DNA of 64,000 nt from Leisingera aquaemixtae (GTDB lineage Bacteria > Pseudomonadota > Alphaproteobacteria > Rhodobacterales > Rhodobacteraceae). Every line of letters starts with the position of its first letter. Within the stretch, counting starts at the first letter, position 1. This document shows positions 45,848 through 55,274 of the stretch, in pieces. The translations under genes and the position numbers were made by a program. Below the pieces are notes generated by a model. The model ran no database searches. It was given only the letters and a program-made list of their open reading frames with translations, and was not told the origin of the DNA. The stretch spans positions 248,001-312,000 of the forward strand of contig NZ_JAHVJQ010000005.1 in NCBI RefSeq assembly GCF_019801145.1, given 5' to 3'.

Positions 45848-48037
45848 TCAGGAAACTTTTGTCCTGTTCGCGTTGGGGTGATTGGCAGGCGGCCTGCCCA
45901 GAGCAATCTCCGGACCCGGGCTGCCGGTCTTGGCCCGGCGTTTCAGCTGTTTGATCACAACCGGGCATTTGGCTTCGGATTGGTACAGAACCTGGCAATG
46001 CAGGCAGTCAACACATTCGTTCGGGTTGATCTCACCGGTTGGGTGGATAGCCTGAACGGGGCACTCGTTGGCACAAGTCTGGCAGGGGCTGCCGCATTCC
46101 TTGTAGCGGCGCAGCCAGTCGAACATCCGCACCCGCGCCGGGATCGCCAGCGCCGCGCCCAGCGGGCACAAGTAGCGGCAGTAGAACCGTTCGATGAACA
46201 GGCCCGCCAGCAGCAGCGCCAAGGCAAAGACCACGAAAGGCCAGTCGCGCACGAACTTCAGGATGATCGCGGTCTTGAACGGCTCAACCTCGGCATAGGT
46301 TTCGGCCAGCGGGATCGAGATCATCGAGATTCCGAACAAGCCAAGGAAGATCATGTATTTCGCAGGCCAAAGGCGCTCATGCAGGCCCCAAGGCAGGGTG
46401 ATCTGCGGCACCTTGAACGCTCGGGCGATCTTGTTGGTCAGCTCCTGCAGCGCGCCGAACGGGCACAACCAGCCGCAATAGGCGCCGCGGCCCCAGAACA
46501 ACAGCGCTGCAGCAACCGCAAACCACTGGATGAAGACCAGCGGGTCCAGAAGGAAGGCGTCCCAGGAAAAGCCGCCGCGCAAGCTGCCCGCCAGGGCCAT
46601 CAGGTTCACCACGCTAAGCTGCGCATTGGCGTACCAGCCCAGGAACACCAGGGTGACGGTCAGGTATCCGATGCGGAACCAGTAAAAGGTGCGCGCGTTC
46701 ACGGTCGCGTGGAACTGGAAGAAGAACACCCCCGTCAGCACCAGCAGCATTACGCCCAGCACACCGATCTCGAGGGTGCGGTCCTTCCAGATCCGTTGCC
46801 ACAGCGCGGCCTTGGCGGCTGCCTCGCCGGTGTCGTCCTCAACCACTTTGGGCGCAGGCGCAGCGGGAAGCAGGTACTGCTCGGGCAGATTGTAACCCAA
46901 GTCAAAGGTCAGGAATGCCCGCTCCAGCGCTCCGACGGACCGCTGCACCAGCAATTGCAGGCGGAACGGTTCAGCCGGGTCAAACTCCGCATCTGCCGGG
47001 ATCTTGAACAGGTCCAACTCGCCGAAACTGGGGCTATCCGCCGTCGCCAGTTCGCCCAGCCGCTTGTGCTGGTGGTCAAAGAACCGCACCGAGGCATCGC
47101 CCTGGATCAGCTGGATGCGGTCGAAGATACCGCCGCGCACATAGCCGGACCCCTTGAAGCTGTAGCTGCCACGCCCGAGCACCAGGATGGCCTGCTCGCC
47201 TTCCTTCAGCCAGGACCGCAGGTTTTGATACTCCGCCTCGCCCAGCAGCGACTTGCCGATGGAGGGCACGGAAACCAGCGCCATGTGCATGTCGATGAAA
47301 GTGTCGTCCGGGGCACCCGGCTCCGGCCGCTTGATCGCGCGCTGATCGCCGGTGGCCTCAAAGGCCGCGTTGATCTGGCCCACGTCCAGCGTCATCCGGC
47401 GCACGGACCCGTCGCCCGCCAGCGTGGTCCAGTCCGCGACTTCCTCGCGGGCCATGTCGACCTCGCGCTTCGGCCCGTCCGGCTGCACCGGCGACAGCCC
47501 GCCCAGCCCCAGCGCTCGGGCCACCTTGATACCCGCCCGCACCAGGCTGTCGTCGATCACCATGATCGTCACCGTCGCACCCGAGATGATGTCGAGGTCA
47601 TGGGCATCGCCGCCCGCCGCCGCCTCGGCCTTCAGGTCGAGACCCGCATAGCTCTCGGTCAGCTTGACCATCTTGGAATTGGGTATCCCGATCAGCACGA
47701 TCGGCTCTGAATGCTTGACCAGCTTCACGCCTGTCAGCACCGCATCGGTGTCAATTGCTGCCACCACATGGATCGGCTTGCCGCTGTAGCCGGTGGTGCC
47801 GACGAAATCGGAGGTCAGGAAAGCATAGGCAACTGTCTCGCCCGCCTTCAGCACCGGTGCCACCGGCACATCCGTGCGCACCGGGCCAAACGCCTCGGCG
47901 CCGGGCACCAGGTCTGCAGGTGTCAATTCTGTCAGGAAGCTGTCGAGGCTGTCGGCCTCAGCCGCCGCGGCAATTACGGCGGCGATCGTTATCACAAGGG
48001 CTGTCAGCCAGCCCCGGAAGGCGCGTGTCAGGACCAT
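45848..48037 (-). CDS. nosR: NosR membrane flavo-iron-sulfur protein
   Basis: 729 residues. A signal/anchor (about 1-28), a periplasmic FMN-binding domain with SGATVT, then several membrane segments, two CxxxCP motifs (CGWLCPFG and CRYLCPLG), and two [4Fe-4S] ferredoxin clusters ([13 protein letters not shown] and [11 protein letters not shown]). It is needed for nosZ expression and electron supply. nosZ follows after 11 bases. Confidence 0.95.
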   Translation of the reverse strand: MVLTRAFRGWLTALVITIAAVIAAAAEADSLDSFLTELTPADLVPGAEAFGPVRTDVPVAPVLKAGETVAYAFLTSDFVGTTGYSGKPIHVVAAIDTDAVLTGVKLVKHSEPIVLIGIPNSKMVKLTESYAGLDLKAEAAAGGDAHDLDIISGATVTIMVIDDSLVRAGIKVARALGLGGLSPVQPDGPKREVDMAREEVADWTTLAGDGSVRRMTLDVGQINAAFEATGDQRAIKRPEPGAPDDTFIDMHMALVSVPSIGKSLLGEAEYQNLRSWLKEGEQAILVLGRGSYSFKGSGYVRGGIFDRIQLIQGDASVRFFDHQHKRLGELATADSPSFGELDLFKIPADAEFDPAEPFRLQLLVQRSVGALERAFLTFDLGYNLPEQYLLPAAPAPKVVEDDTGEAAAKAALWQRIWKDRTLEIGVLGVMLLVLTGVFFFQFHATVNARTFYWFRIGYLTVTLVFLGWYANAQLSVVNLMALAGSLRGGFSWDAFLLDPLVFIQWFAVAAALLFWGRGAYCGWLCPFGALQELTNKIARAFKVPQITLPWGLHERLWPAKYMIFLGLFGISMISIPLAETYAEVEPFKTAIILKFVRDWPFVVFALALLLAGLFIERFYCRYLCPLGAALAIPARVRMFDWLRRYKECGSPCQTCANECPVQAIHPTGEINPNECVDCLHCQVLYQSEAKCPVVIKQLKRRAKTGSPGPEIALGRPPANHPNANRTKVS

Positions 48038-48492
48038 GGCGCCTCTCCCTTATTTTGAGTGGCTGCCACGGACGCGCGGAATGCGCGTTCGGATTCTATC
48101 TCAGTGACCAGCGGAGGCCCACGGCCATCGTGCCAGTATTGTGCCGGGTTAGGCTGCACCGCAGTGCCCGCAGGCAGCAGCACAGTGCAGCCCGCCGCCC
48201 GGCTCATGCCAGTTGTATGAATGCCTGCCGGCCCGGCCCCGGTCTCAGCCGCGCAGAGAGCGCAGGTGCTGCATTTGGGGCAATCCTGCCCCTCTTCGCT
48301 GTCTTCGCCAGCGATCTGGATTTCTACTACGCCAAACTCGCCGCAGATCTCTATCCATTCACCACCGCTCGCCGCCTGCCCCGCACCGGGAAAGGCCACT
48401 TGCAGTACCAGCATGAAAACCGCGCACAGCCCCGCCAGCCGCCGGAACAGGCCGGCGCGGCAAGCAGAGGATATGAAAAGTGTGCGCGGCAT
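48028..48492 (-). CDS. nosC: NosC-like small protein with CXXCXXC motif
   Basis: 154 residues. An N-terminal hydrophobic segment (about 20-40) ends near GAGQAAS, and the following part has CPKCSTCALC, a CXXCXXC motif. A protein with this motif precedes nosR in Paracoccus and other alphaproteobacteria and is named NosC; its function is not established. It overlaps nosR by 10 bases and is the first gene behind the FNR/NnrR-like box, so it belongs to the nos operon. DUF2946-type proteins are an alternative label. Confidence 0.62.
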   Translation of the reverse strand: MPRTLFISSACRAGLFRRLAGLCAVFMLVLQVAFPGAGQAASGGEWIEICGEFGVVEIQIAGEDSEEGQDCPKCSTCALCAAETGAGPAGIHTTGMSRAAGCTVLLPAGTAVQPNPAQYWHDGRGPPLVTEIESERAFRASVAATQNKGEAPWS

Positions 48493-48554
48493 CTGTTACA
48501 AGAATCTCTTGATGCATTCGCCGCCGACACTAGAGGGAACTTCAGTGCCGTTAT

Positions 48555-48568
48555 TTGATGTATGTCAC
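48555..48568 (-). promoter_or_regulatory. FNR/NnrR-type box upstream of the nos operon
   Basis: TTGAT-GTAT-GTCAC fits the FNR/DNR/NnrR consensus TTGAY-N4-RTCAA in 9 of 10 defined positions. Its centre lies 69 bases upstream of the first nos gene, where a class II activator site at about -41 would leave a 25-30 base leader. It would make expression respond to low oxygen and nitric oxide. Confidence 0.7.
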
Positions 48569-48630
48569 ATTAATCAGAAATTTCGGGCCATTTCCCAGCG
48601 GCCCGAAAAACGCGTTAAATGTCTGCCACT

Positions 48631-49392
48631 TCAGCCTTTCTCAAGCCGGCGGAAGGCCAGGGCAATCACGCCGGCAATCGCCATATAGACCAGCGCCAGC
48701 AGCAACAGCGGCTCATAAACGATGAAAGTATCGGCCCGCACGCGCGAGGAAACCGCATAAATTTCCATCACCGTGATTGTCGCCACCAGCGGTGTTGCCT
48801 TCAGCTGCAGGATGGTCTCCCCGCCCAAGGTCGGCAGCACATTGCGCACTGCCTGCGGCAGCCAGATCCGGCGGAACATGGTGAAGCGCGGCATGCCAAA
48901 GGACTTCGCAGCCTCCAGCTGCCCCTTGGCAACGCCGGAAAACGCCCCGCGCATCACCTCCCCCTCATAGCCCGCATAAGACAGGGTCAGCGCCAGCACC
49001 GCATAGGGCCAGGCCTGCCGCAAGTAGGGCCACAGCTCGGAGGAGCGGATCCAGGGAAACTGCGGGAACAGCGACCCCAACCCGTAATAAAGCAGCCAGA
49101 TCTGCAAAAGTAGCGGCGTGCCACGGATGATGGTGCAGAAGGTGCGCGCCGGGATCGACAGGTACCAGGGTCCCACCGCCTGCGCCAATCCCAGCGGCAC
49201 CGCCAGCATGAAGCCGAAGAAAGTCGAGACGGCCAGGATCCACACCGTGGCCCACAGCCCCTCCAGCGCCAGCGGCGCGTATTTCGGGATCCAGTCCCAG
49301 CGCAGCGCAATGGCGCACCAGATCACGATACCCGCAAACACCAGCATCATCACGATGCGGTGCGGCTGCATCAGGTCCTTCAGGCTGATCAT
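48631..49392 (-). CDS. Basic-amino-acid ABC permease (HisM type)
   Basis: 253 residues from ATG at 49392, overlapping the other permease by 4 bases. Polar amino-acid permease with the loop GVAKGQLEAAKSFGMPRFTMFRRIWLPQA and TPLVATITVMEIYAVSSRVRA. Together with the HisQ-, HisJ- and HisP-type genes it forms an importer for lysine/arginine/ornithine/histidine-type ligands. Confidence 0.92.
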   Translation of the reverse strand: MISLKDLMQPHRIVMMLVFAGIVIWCAIALRWDWIPKYAPLALEGLWATVWILAVSTFFGFMLAVPLGLAQAVGPWYLSIPARTFCTIIRGTPLLLQIWLLYYGLGSLFPQFPWIRSSELWPYLRQAWPYAVLALTLSYAGYEGEVMRGAFSGVAKGQLEAAKSFGMPRFTMFRRIWLPQAVRNVLPTLGGETILQLKATPLVATITVMEIYAVSSRVRADTFIVYEPLLLLALVYMAIAGVIALAFRRLEKG

Positions 49393-50135
49393 CGCGCGCC
49401 CCCCTTCAGCGAGGGCTGGCCGCGCCGAGCCCATTTCTCAACCCGGGCAAAGACCGCGCCGGAGCACAGCGTCACCATCAGATAAAGGAAGCCGGCCGCG
49501 AGGAAGAAAGTGAAATAGGCCCGCGTGCTGCTCGCCGCCTGCCGGGTTTCCAGCGTCAGCTCGTTGAAGCCGACCACCGCCAGCAGCGCCGTGTCCTTGG
49601 TGGCGATCAGCCACAGATTCGCCAGCCCCGGCACCGCAAAGCTCATCATTGCCGGGATCGTCACCCGCCGCATGATCATAAAGGCCGGCATGCCATAGGA
49701 TTTCGCCGCCTCGATCTGCCCCACCGGCACTGCCTTGATGGCGCCGCGCAGCACTTCGGTGGCATAAGCCCCCTGCACCACGCCCAAGACCCAGATTCCG
49801 GCCGCAACGCCGTTGATCTCGACCCGGCCGCCGCCCATCGCCTCGGAGATCTTGTTGATGATATCGCTGCCCACATAATAGAGGATCAGGATCAGCACCA
49901 GTTCCGGCACCGCCCGGATCACCGTGGTGTAGATGGCGAGAAGATCACGTGTGACCTTTCCGCCGTAGAGTTTGCCATAGGCCCCGAACAGCCCGATCAC
50001 CAGCCCCAGCCCAAAAGCGCCAAAGGCGATCTGCAGGGAGTTGGCAAGCCCGCGCAACAGGTTGCCTCCCCAGCCTGACAGCGACAGCAGCTCTGCGCTG
50101 GCGCCGAGGCCCAGTAGTTCGAACAGTCCGGTCAC
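49389..50135 (-). CDS. Basic-amino-acid ABC permease (HisQ type)
   Basis: 248 residues. About five membrane segments and the loop AVPVGQIEAAKSYGMPAFMIMRRVTIPAM. Nine bases separate it from the receptor gene, and the HisM-type gene overlaps its end. Confidence 0.92.
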   Translation of the reverse strand: MTGLFELLGLGASAELLSLSGWGGNLLRGLANSLQIAFGAFGLGLVIGLFGAYGKLYGGKVTRDLLAIYTTVIRAVPELVLILILYYVGSDIINKISEAMGGGRVEINGVAAGIWVLGVVQGAYATEVLRGAIKAVPVGQIEAAKSYGMPAFMIMRRVTIPAMMSFAVPGLANLWLIATKDTALLAVVGFNELTLETRQAASSTRAYFTFFLAAGFLYLMVTLCSGAVFARVEKWARRGQPSLKGGAR

Positions 50136-50144
50136 GGCAGCACC

Positions 50145-50909
50145 TTAGTAGATGCTGGTGGTGAAGTATTTGGCAGTGATCTTCTCGTGGGTGCCGTCGG
50201 CCAGGATCGCCGCGATGCCCTTGTTCAGCGCCTCGCGCAGCGCGTCGTCGCCCTTGCGCACGCCTGCACCTACACCACGGCCCAAAATCGCCGGGTCATC
50301 CGCCACCGCGCCCTTGATCTCGCAGCAGCTGCCGGTATCGGACCCGACAAAATCCGCCATCGCGATGCTGTCTGCCTGGGTCGCGTCGATGCGGCCCGCA
50401 AACAGATCTTGGTTGGCTTCATCCTGAGTCTGGTAAACCTTCAGCTCGGCATCCTTGAAGTATTCCTGCGCATAGGCCTGGTGGATGGTCGAGGCCTGGA
50501 TGCCGACAATCTTGCCCGCCAGCGATTCCGGCGTCGGCGCGATGTCCATCGACTTGTCTGCCACGATCACCGCCGGGGTGTTGTAATAGGGATCGGAGAA
50601 ATCGATTGTCTTCATCCGCTCCTCGGTGATCGACATGGAAGCCATGATGGCGTCGATCTGCTGGCCGGTCAGCGACGGAATGATGCCGTCCCAGGCCACC
50701 GGCGTGATCACGCAGTCCAGTTCAGCCGCGCCGCAGACCGCACCGATCACCTCGACTTCCCAGCCGACCCAGTTGCCCGAGCTGTCGAGCGAGGCAAACG
50801 GCGGGTAGGGTTCCGCGGCGATGCCAATTTTCACCTGTTCGGCAGCAGCCGCACCAGCGGACAGAGCGGCAGCCGCGGTTGCCGCGGCAAGCAATGCTTT
50901 CAGTTTCAT
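50145..50909 (-). CDS. Basic-amino-acid ABC substrate-binding protein (HisJ/ArgT type)
   Basis: 254 residues. Signal peptide about 1-23 (ends GAAAAEQ). Mature N-terminus VKIGIAAEPYPPFASLDSSGNWVGWEVEV is typical of LAO-type receptors, with DAIMASMSITEERMKTIDFSDPYY. Asp/Ser residues that bind guanidino ligands in the family are retained. The arginine-catabolic genes across the divergent promoter argue for arginine or methylarginines as ligand. Confidence 0.92.
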   Translation of the reverse strand: MKLKALLAAATAAAALSAGAAAAEQVKIGIAAEPYPPFASLDSSGNWVGWEVEVIGAVCGAAELDCVITPVAWDGIIPSLTGQQIDAIMASMSITEERMKTIDFSDPYYNTPAVIVADKSMDIAPTPESLAGKIVGIQASTIHQAYAQEYFKDAELKVYQTQDEANQDLFAGRIDATQADSIAMADFVGSDTGSCCEIKGAVADDPAILGRGVGAGVRKGDDALREALNKGIAAILADGTHEKITAKYFTTSIY

Positions 50910-50948
50910 GTTATTCTCCCAGTTGGTTTTTATTTTGGTGGTAGTGGA

Positions 50949-51746
50949 TCAGGCGACCGAGCTCAGAAATTGCTTCAGACGGTCTGATTGCGGATTGCCA
51001 AAGACCTCGGCAGGCGGCCCCTGCTCTTCGATGCGGCCCTGGTACAGATAGACAACGTGGTTTGCGACTTCGCGGGCGAATTTCATCTCGTGGGTCACCA
51101 GCAGCATGGTGCGCCCCTCGGCGGCCAGGTCGCGGATCACTGTCAGCACCTCGCCCACCAGTTCCGGGTCCAGCGCTGAGGTCGGTTCGTCAAACAGCAT
51201 CGCCGACGGGTCCACCGCCAGCGCCCGCGCAATCGCCGCCCGCTGCTGCTGCCCGCCGGACAGATAGGCGGGATAGGTGTCCTCCTTGCCGCCCAGCCCC
51301 ACCCGGTTCAGCAGCTCGTGCGCCCGCGCGATGGCCTCGGCCTTTGGCACCTTCAGCACATGCACCGGCACCTCGATCACGTTTTCCAGCAGCGTCCGAT
51401 GGGTCCACAGGTTGAACTGCTGAAACACCATCGCCAGCTTGGTCCGGATTCGTTCGATCTGCTTCTGATTGGCCGGGCTGCCGTCGCCCCGCATTACCAC
51501 TTCCTCGCCGCCGATCACGATTTTTCCTGAGCTCGGCGTCTCCAGGAAATTGATGCAGCGCAGCATGGTGGATTTGCCGGAGCCGGAGCCGCCGATGATC
51601 GCCACCACATCCCCCTGATGCGCGGTCAGATCCACACCCTTCAGCACTTCCAGATTGCCGAAGGACTTGTGCAGATCCTCGACCCGGATTGCCTCCCGGC
51701 GCGTGTCTGTCTCCGGCGAGGATGCGGCTGCTGCGGCTGTGTCCAT
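50949..51746 (-). CDS. Basic-amino-acid ABC ATP-binding protein (HisP type)
   Basis: 265 residues from ATG at 51746 (GGGAAG upstream). Walker A GGSGSGKSTM, signature LSGGQQQR, Walker B AMLFDEPTSALD, and LVTHEMKFAREV. First gene of the importer operon, divergent from the TetR gene. Confidence 0.94.
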   Translation of the reverse strand: MDTAAAAASSPETDTRREAIRVEDLHKSFGNLEVLKGVDLTAHQGDVVAIIGGSGSGKSTMLRCINFLETPSSGKIVIGGEEVVMRGDGSPANQKQIERIRTKLAMVFQQFNLWTHRTLLENVIEVPVHVLKVPKAEAIARAHELLNRVGLGGKEDTYPAYLSGGQQQRAAIARALAVDPSAMLFDEPTSALDPELVGEVLTVIRDLAAEGRTMLLVTHEMKFAREVANHVVYLYQGRIEEQGPPAEVFGNPQSDRLKQFLSSVA

Positions 51747-51843
51747 CTTTGCGTCTTCCCGAATTTTCCGATTGCAGTAAGCCGCGACTCGAGTAATTAT
51801 GCAAGTGTATAATTTCTCCGCCAGCACAAAAACAGGAGCTGAG

Positions 51844-52485
51844 GTGACCGACGAGCGCCGCAAATTCAAACGCGAATCCGCCGAAGCCCGGAAGGAAGCG
51901 CTGATTCTCGCCACGCTGGAACTGGTGGCGGAGAACGGTGTGCGCGGCGCCACGGTGCGGGGCATTGCCGAGCGTGCCGACGTCACCCAGGGGCTGATCC
52001 GGCATTACTTCAGCTCCAAGGAAGAGCTGATCATCGCGGCCTATGAACACCATATGAACCAGATGACGGACTTGACCTTTGCACCCGGGGCAGCGGCAGG
52101 CAGCGCCCGGGCGCGTCTCAGGGCTTTTGTCGACGGCTCGCTGACCCCGCCGGTGGTCGATCCGCGCGCGCTGGCGCTCTGGGCCAGCTTCCTCAACAAG
52201 GTGCAGAACGATCCGCAGATGAAGGAAACCCACCAGCGCACCTATGCCTACTTCCGCGACCGGCTGGAGGCGCTGATCGCCGCCGCGCTGGAAGAGGCCG
52301 GGCACCCCGCCCCGGCGGCGCGGCTGCGCCAGCTGGCGATTGCCTGCAACGCGGTGATCGACGGGCTGTGGCTGGAGGGCGGCGCCCTGCCGGATGCCTT
52401 CGCAGCTGGCGAACTGGTTGAAATCGGACGGCAATCGGTTGCCGCCATTACTGGATTGGATTTGGAGCAGGAGGCTGAAACCTGA
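51844..52485 (+). CDS. TetR-family regulator (BetI-like)
   Basis: 213 residues from GTG at 51844, which has AGGAG 5 bases upstream. An ATG at 51799 would lie before a TATAAT (51808-51813) that could be the promoter -10, so the GTG start is favoured. HTH: ALILATLELVAENGVRGATVRGIAERADVTQGLIRHYFSSKEELI, followed by a BetI-like C-terminal domain. It overlaps the aminotransferase gene by 1 base and diverges from the importer, so it probably regulates both. Confidence 0.87.
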   Translation: MTDERRKFKRESAEARKEALILATLELVAENGVRGATVRGIAERADVTQGLIRHYFSSKEELIIAAYEHHMNQMTDLTFAPGAAAGSARARLRAFVDGSLTPPVVDPRALALWASFLNKVQNDPQMKETHQRTYAYFRDRLEALIAAALEEAGHPAPAARLRQLAIACNAVIDGLWLEGGALPDAFAAGELVEIGRQSVAAITGLDLEQEAET

Positions 52486-53669
52486 TGAGGCTGACAGCAA
52501 TCACTGAACGGCTGGCCGGGCTTGGCGGCGGCAAATGGGAAGTGCACGCAAGGGCACGGCAACTGGCAGCAGCCGGCGCCGACCTGGTGGAGATGACCAT
52601 CGGCGAACCCGACGTGCCAACCCCGCCGGAACTGGTCGAGGCCGCCGCGCAATCCATGCACGCGGGCCGCACCGGGTATTCCGACGGCCGCGGCGAGGCG
52701 CATCTGCGCGCTGCTCTGGCCGAGGCCTATACCGCCACCCGCGGGCGGGATTTCGGGCCGGAAAACATCCTCTGCTTTCCCGGCACCCAGACCGCGCTTT
52801 ATGCTGTGCTGCAAGGCGTGGCCGAACCCGGCACCGAGGTGCTGGTCGGCGACCCGATGTATGCCACCTACGAAGGCGTGATCCGCGCGTCCGGCGCCGG
52901 CATGGTGCCGGTGCCGCTGCGGCCCGAGGCCGGCTTCCGGATGCAGGCCAGCGACATCGCCGCCCGCATCACCCCGCGCAGCCGCGCCATCCTGCTGACG
53001 ACCCCGCACAACCCGACCGGCGCCATCCTGACACCGCAGGACCTGCGGGAAATCGGCGAGCTGGCGGTGAAACACGATCTCTGGATCATCTCCGACGAAG
53101 TTTATGAGCACCTGGTCTTTGAGGGCGCGGAATTTGTCTCCCCTCTCTCCGATCCGGCCCTGGCGGAGCGGGTGATCGCAGTCTCCTCGATTTCCAAGTC
53201 GCACGCCGCGCCGGGCTTCCGCAGCGGCTGGTGCGCCGGGCCTGCCAACTTCTGTGCAGCCCTGCTGCCGGTCTCGGAAACCATGCTGTTCGGCAACCAG
53301 CCCTTTATCGCCGACATGACCGAAAAGGCGGTGCGCGAGGGCTCTTCCGTCGCCGCAGGGATGGCCGCCCGCTTTGCCGCCCGCGCCGCCCTGCTGGAAC
53401 AACGCCTGCACGCTGAGACCCGCCTGCGCGTCCACCGGCCCGAAGCCGGCATGTTTGCTCTGATCGACGTCTCCGCCACCGGGATGGACGGCGACGCCTA
53501 TTCCTGGGACCTGCTGGACAGCGGCGTCGCGGTAATGCCAGGTTCCGCCTTCGGCGACGGCCTTCGCAACTGGGTGCGGGTTGCCCTCACCATCGACGAC
53601 AACAGTTTTGCCACCGCGCTCGACCGGATCGCCGCCCACGCAAACCGCAATGCAAGAGGCGCCGCATGA
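52485..53669 (+). CDS. AruH-like arginine:pyruvate transaminase (class I/II aminotransferase)
   Basis: 394 residues. PLP lysine in SSISKSHAAPGFRSGW, Asn/Asp/Tyr of the fold in TTPHNPTGAIL and ISDEVYEHLVF, and a C-terminal substrate Arg near NWVRVALTID. By itself it could be any aspartate-type aminotransferase. Overlap with an AruI-like decarboxylase gene (4 bases) points to arginine:pyruvate transaminase, which makes 5-guanidino-2-oxopentanoate. The context supports arginine as substrate. Confidence 0.75.
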   Translation: MRLTAITERLAGLGGGKWEVHARARQLAAAGADLVEMTIGEPDVPTPPELVEAAAQSMHAGRTGYSDGRGEAHLRAALAEAYTATRGRDFGPENILCFPGTQTALYAVLQGVAEPGTEVLVGDPMYATYEGVIRASGAGMVPVPLRPEAGFRMQASDIAARITPRSRAILLTTPHNPTGAILTPQDLREIGELAVKHDLWIISDEVYEHLVFEGAEFVSPLSDPALAERVIAVSSISKSHAAPGFRSGWCAGPANFCAALLPVSETMLFGNQPFIADMTEKAVREGSSVAAGMAARFAARAALLEQRLHAETRLRVHRPEAGMFALIDVSATGMDGDAYSWDLLDSGVAVMPGSAFGDGLRNWVRVALTIDDNSFATALDRIAAHANRNARGAA

Positions 53670-55270
53670 CCACGAAAACCGTTGGCGAAGCCCTGGTTGC
53701 CGGGCTGAAGGCACGCGGCGTCACCTGCGTGTTCGGCATCCCTGGCGTGCACACCGTGGAGCTCTATCGCGGCCTGGCCGCCTCTGGCATCCGTCATGTC
53801 ACCCCCCGCCACGAACAAGGCGCGGGCTTCATGGCTGACGGTTTTGCACGGGTCTCCGGCCAGCCGGGCGTGGCCTTTGTCATCACCGGCCCCGGCCTGA
53901 CGAACACGCTGACCCCGATGGCCCAGGCCCGCGCGGATTCAGTGCCGGTGCTGGTGGTTTCCGGCGTTAACACCAGCACCACGCTCGGCAAGGGCCACGG
54001 CCACCTGCACGAGCTGCCGGATCAGCACGCGCTGGCCAAGACCGTGGCGCTGGCCTCTGAACACGTTGCCCGGCCCGATGAGCTGGAGGCCTCGCTGGAC
54101 CGCGCCTTTGCCCCCTTTGCCGCTGGCCGCTCCGGCCCCACCCACATCCAGATCCCGCTGGACGTGGCAGGCACAGCATCGCAGGAAGGCTTTCCCGCCC
54201 CGGCTTCCACTCAGCCGCCGCTCGACAGCGGCCAAATTGCCAAGGCAGCGGCCCGCCTGTCCAAAGCAGGCAAAGTTGTGATCCTTGCTGGCGGGGGTGC
54301 CAAGTGCGCAGGCGCAGGCTTGCAGGCCCTGGCCGAACGCCTCGACGCGCCTGTGGTGCAAACCGTCAACGCCCGCGGGCTGATGCACGGCCATCCGCTG
54401 ACCATTCCTGCAAGCCCCAGCCTGCAAGCGGTCCGGGAGCTGATCCAAGATGCCGATTGCGTGCTGGCACTAGGAACCGAACTGGGGCCGACCGATTACG
54501 ACATGTATGCCACCGGCGGCATGGCTGACATGGCCGGGCTGATCCGGGTCGACATCTGCGCCGAACAGCTGGCCCGACACGAGACAGACCTCGCCATCCA
54601 CGCCCGCGCCGGCGAGGCTACTGCCGCGCTGCTCGCAGCCCTGCCTGCTGCGCCCAAGCAAAGCCAGGGCGCCCAGCGCGCGAACCAAACCCGAGCCGCC
54701 GCGTATGAGGAGATCGGCCCGGACTACCGCGAGCAGGTCGAGGTGCTGAACGCCATGCGCGACGCAGTGCCGAACGCCCTGATGATCGGCGATTCCACCC
54801 AGCCGATCTATGCCGGCAATCTCTACTATGATCACGAACGCGCCGGCGGCTGGTTCAATGCCGCTACCGGCTATGGCGCACTCGGCTACGGTATCCCCGC
54901 CGCGATCGGCGCCTCGATTGCCGATCCATCCGCACATGTCATCTGCATCGCCGGCGACGGCGGCGCCCAGTTCTCGCTGCCGGAGATCATGGCCGCCGTG
55001 GACGAAAACCTGCCCATCACCTTCGTGATCTGGAACAACCGCGGCTATGGCGAGATCGCAACCTCGATGGAGGCCGTGGACGTCCCCGTGGTCGGCTGCG
55101 ACCCCACACCGCCGGAGTTCGGTCCCGCCGCCGCCTCTTTCGGCATCCCTTACACCCGCGTGCCGATGGAACCGCAGGCAATTGCCGCCGCGCTCCGGGA
55201 AGCCAGCAAACGCGGCACCCCATCCATCCTCGAAATCGACGTCACCGGAACCGTTCCGGGCCAGGAGTAA
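53666..55270 (+). CDS. AruI-like thiamine-diphosphate 5-guanidino-2-oxopentanoate decarboxylase
   Basis: 534 residues with the acetolactate-synthase-type three-domain layout. The catalytic Glu lies in TPRHEQGAGFMADGFAR, and the TPP/Mg motif is GDGGAQFSLPEIMAAVDENLPITFVIWNN. Adjacent genes (aminotransferase, DDAH, basic-amino-acid importer) fit the arginine transaminase pathway, in which AruI makes 4-guanidinobutyraldehyde. A generic acetolactate-synthase annotation is possible but no small subunit is present. Confidence 0.78.
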   Translation: MTTKTVGEALVAGLKARGVTCVFGIPGVHTVELYRGLAASGIRHVTPRHEQGAGFMADGFARVSGQPGVAFVITGPGLTNTLTPMAQARADSVPVLVVSGVNTSTTLGKGHGHLHELPDQHALAKTVALASEHVARPDELEASLDRAFAPFAAGRSGPTHIQIPLDVAGTASQEGFPAPASTQPPLDSGQIAKAAARLSKAGKVVILAGGGAKCAGAGLQALAERLDAPVVQTVNARGLMHGHPLTIPASPSLQAVRELIQDADCVLALGTELGPTDYDMYATGGMADMAGLIRVDICAEQLARHETDLAIHARAGEATAALLAALPAAPKQSQGAQRANQTRAAAYEEIGPDYREQVEVLNAMRDAVPNALMIGDSTQPIYAGNLYYDHERAGGWFNAATGYGALGYGIPAAIGASIADPSAHVICIAGDGGAQFSLPEIMAAVDENLPITFVIWNNRGYGEIATSMEAVDVPVVGCDPTPPEFGPAAASFGIPYTRVPMEPQAIAAALREASKRGTPSILEIDVTGTVPGQE

Positions 55271-55274
55271 CCCC

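Noticed and set aside
53666-55270. Acetolactate synthase large subunit
   Set aside because: No small subunit or branched-chain genes; the aminotransferase and DDAH neighbours favour an AruI-type decarboxylase.
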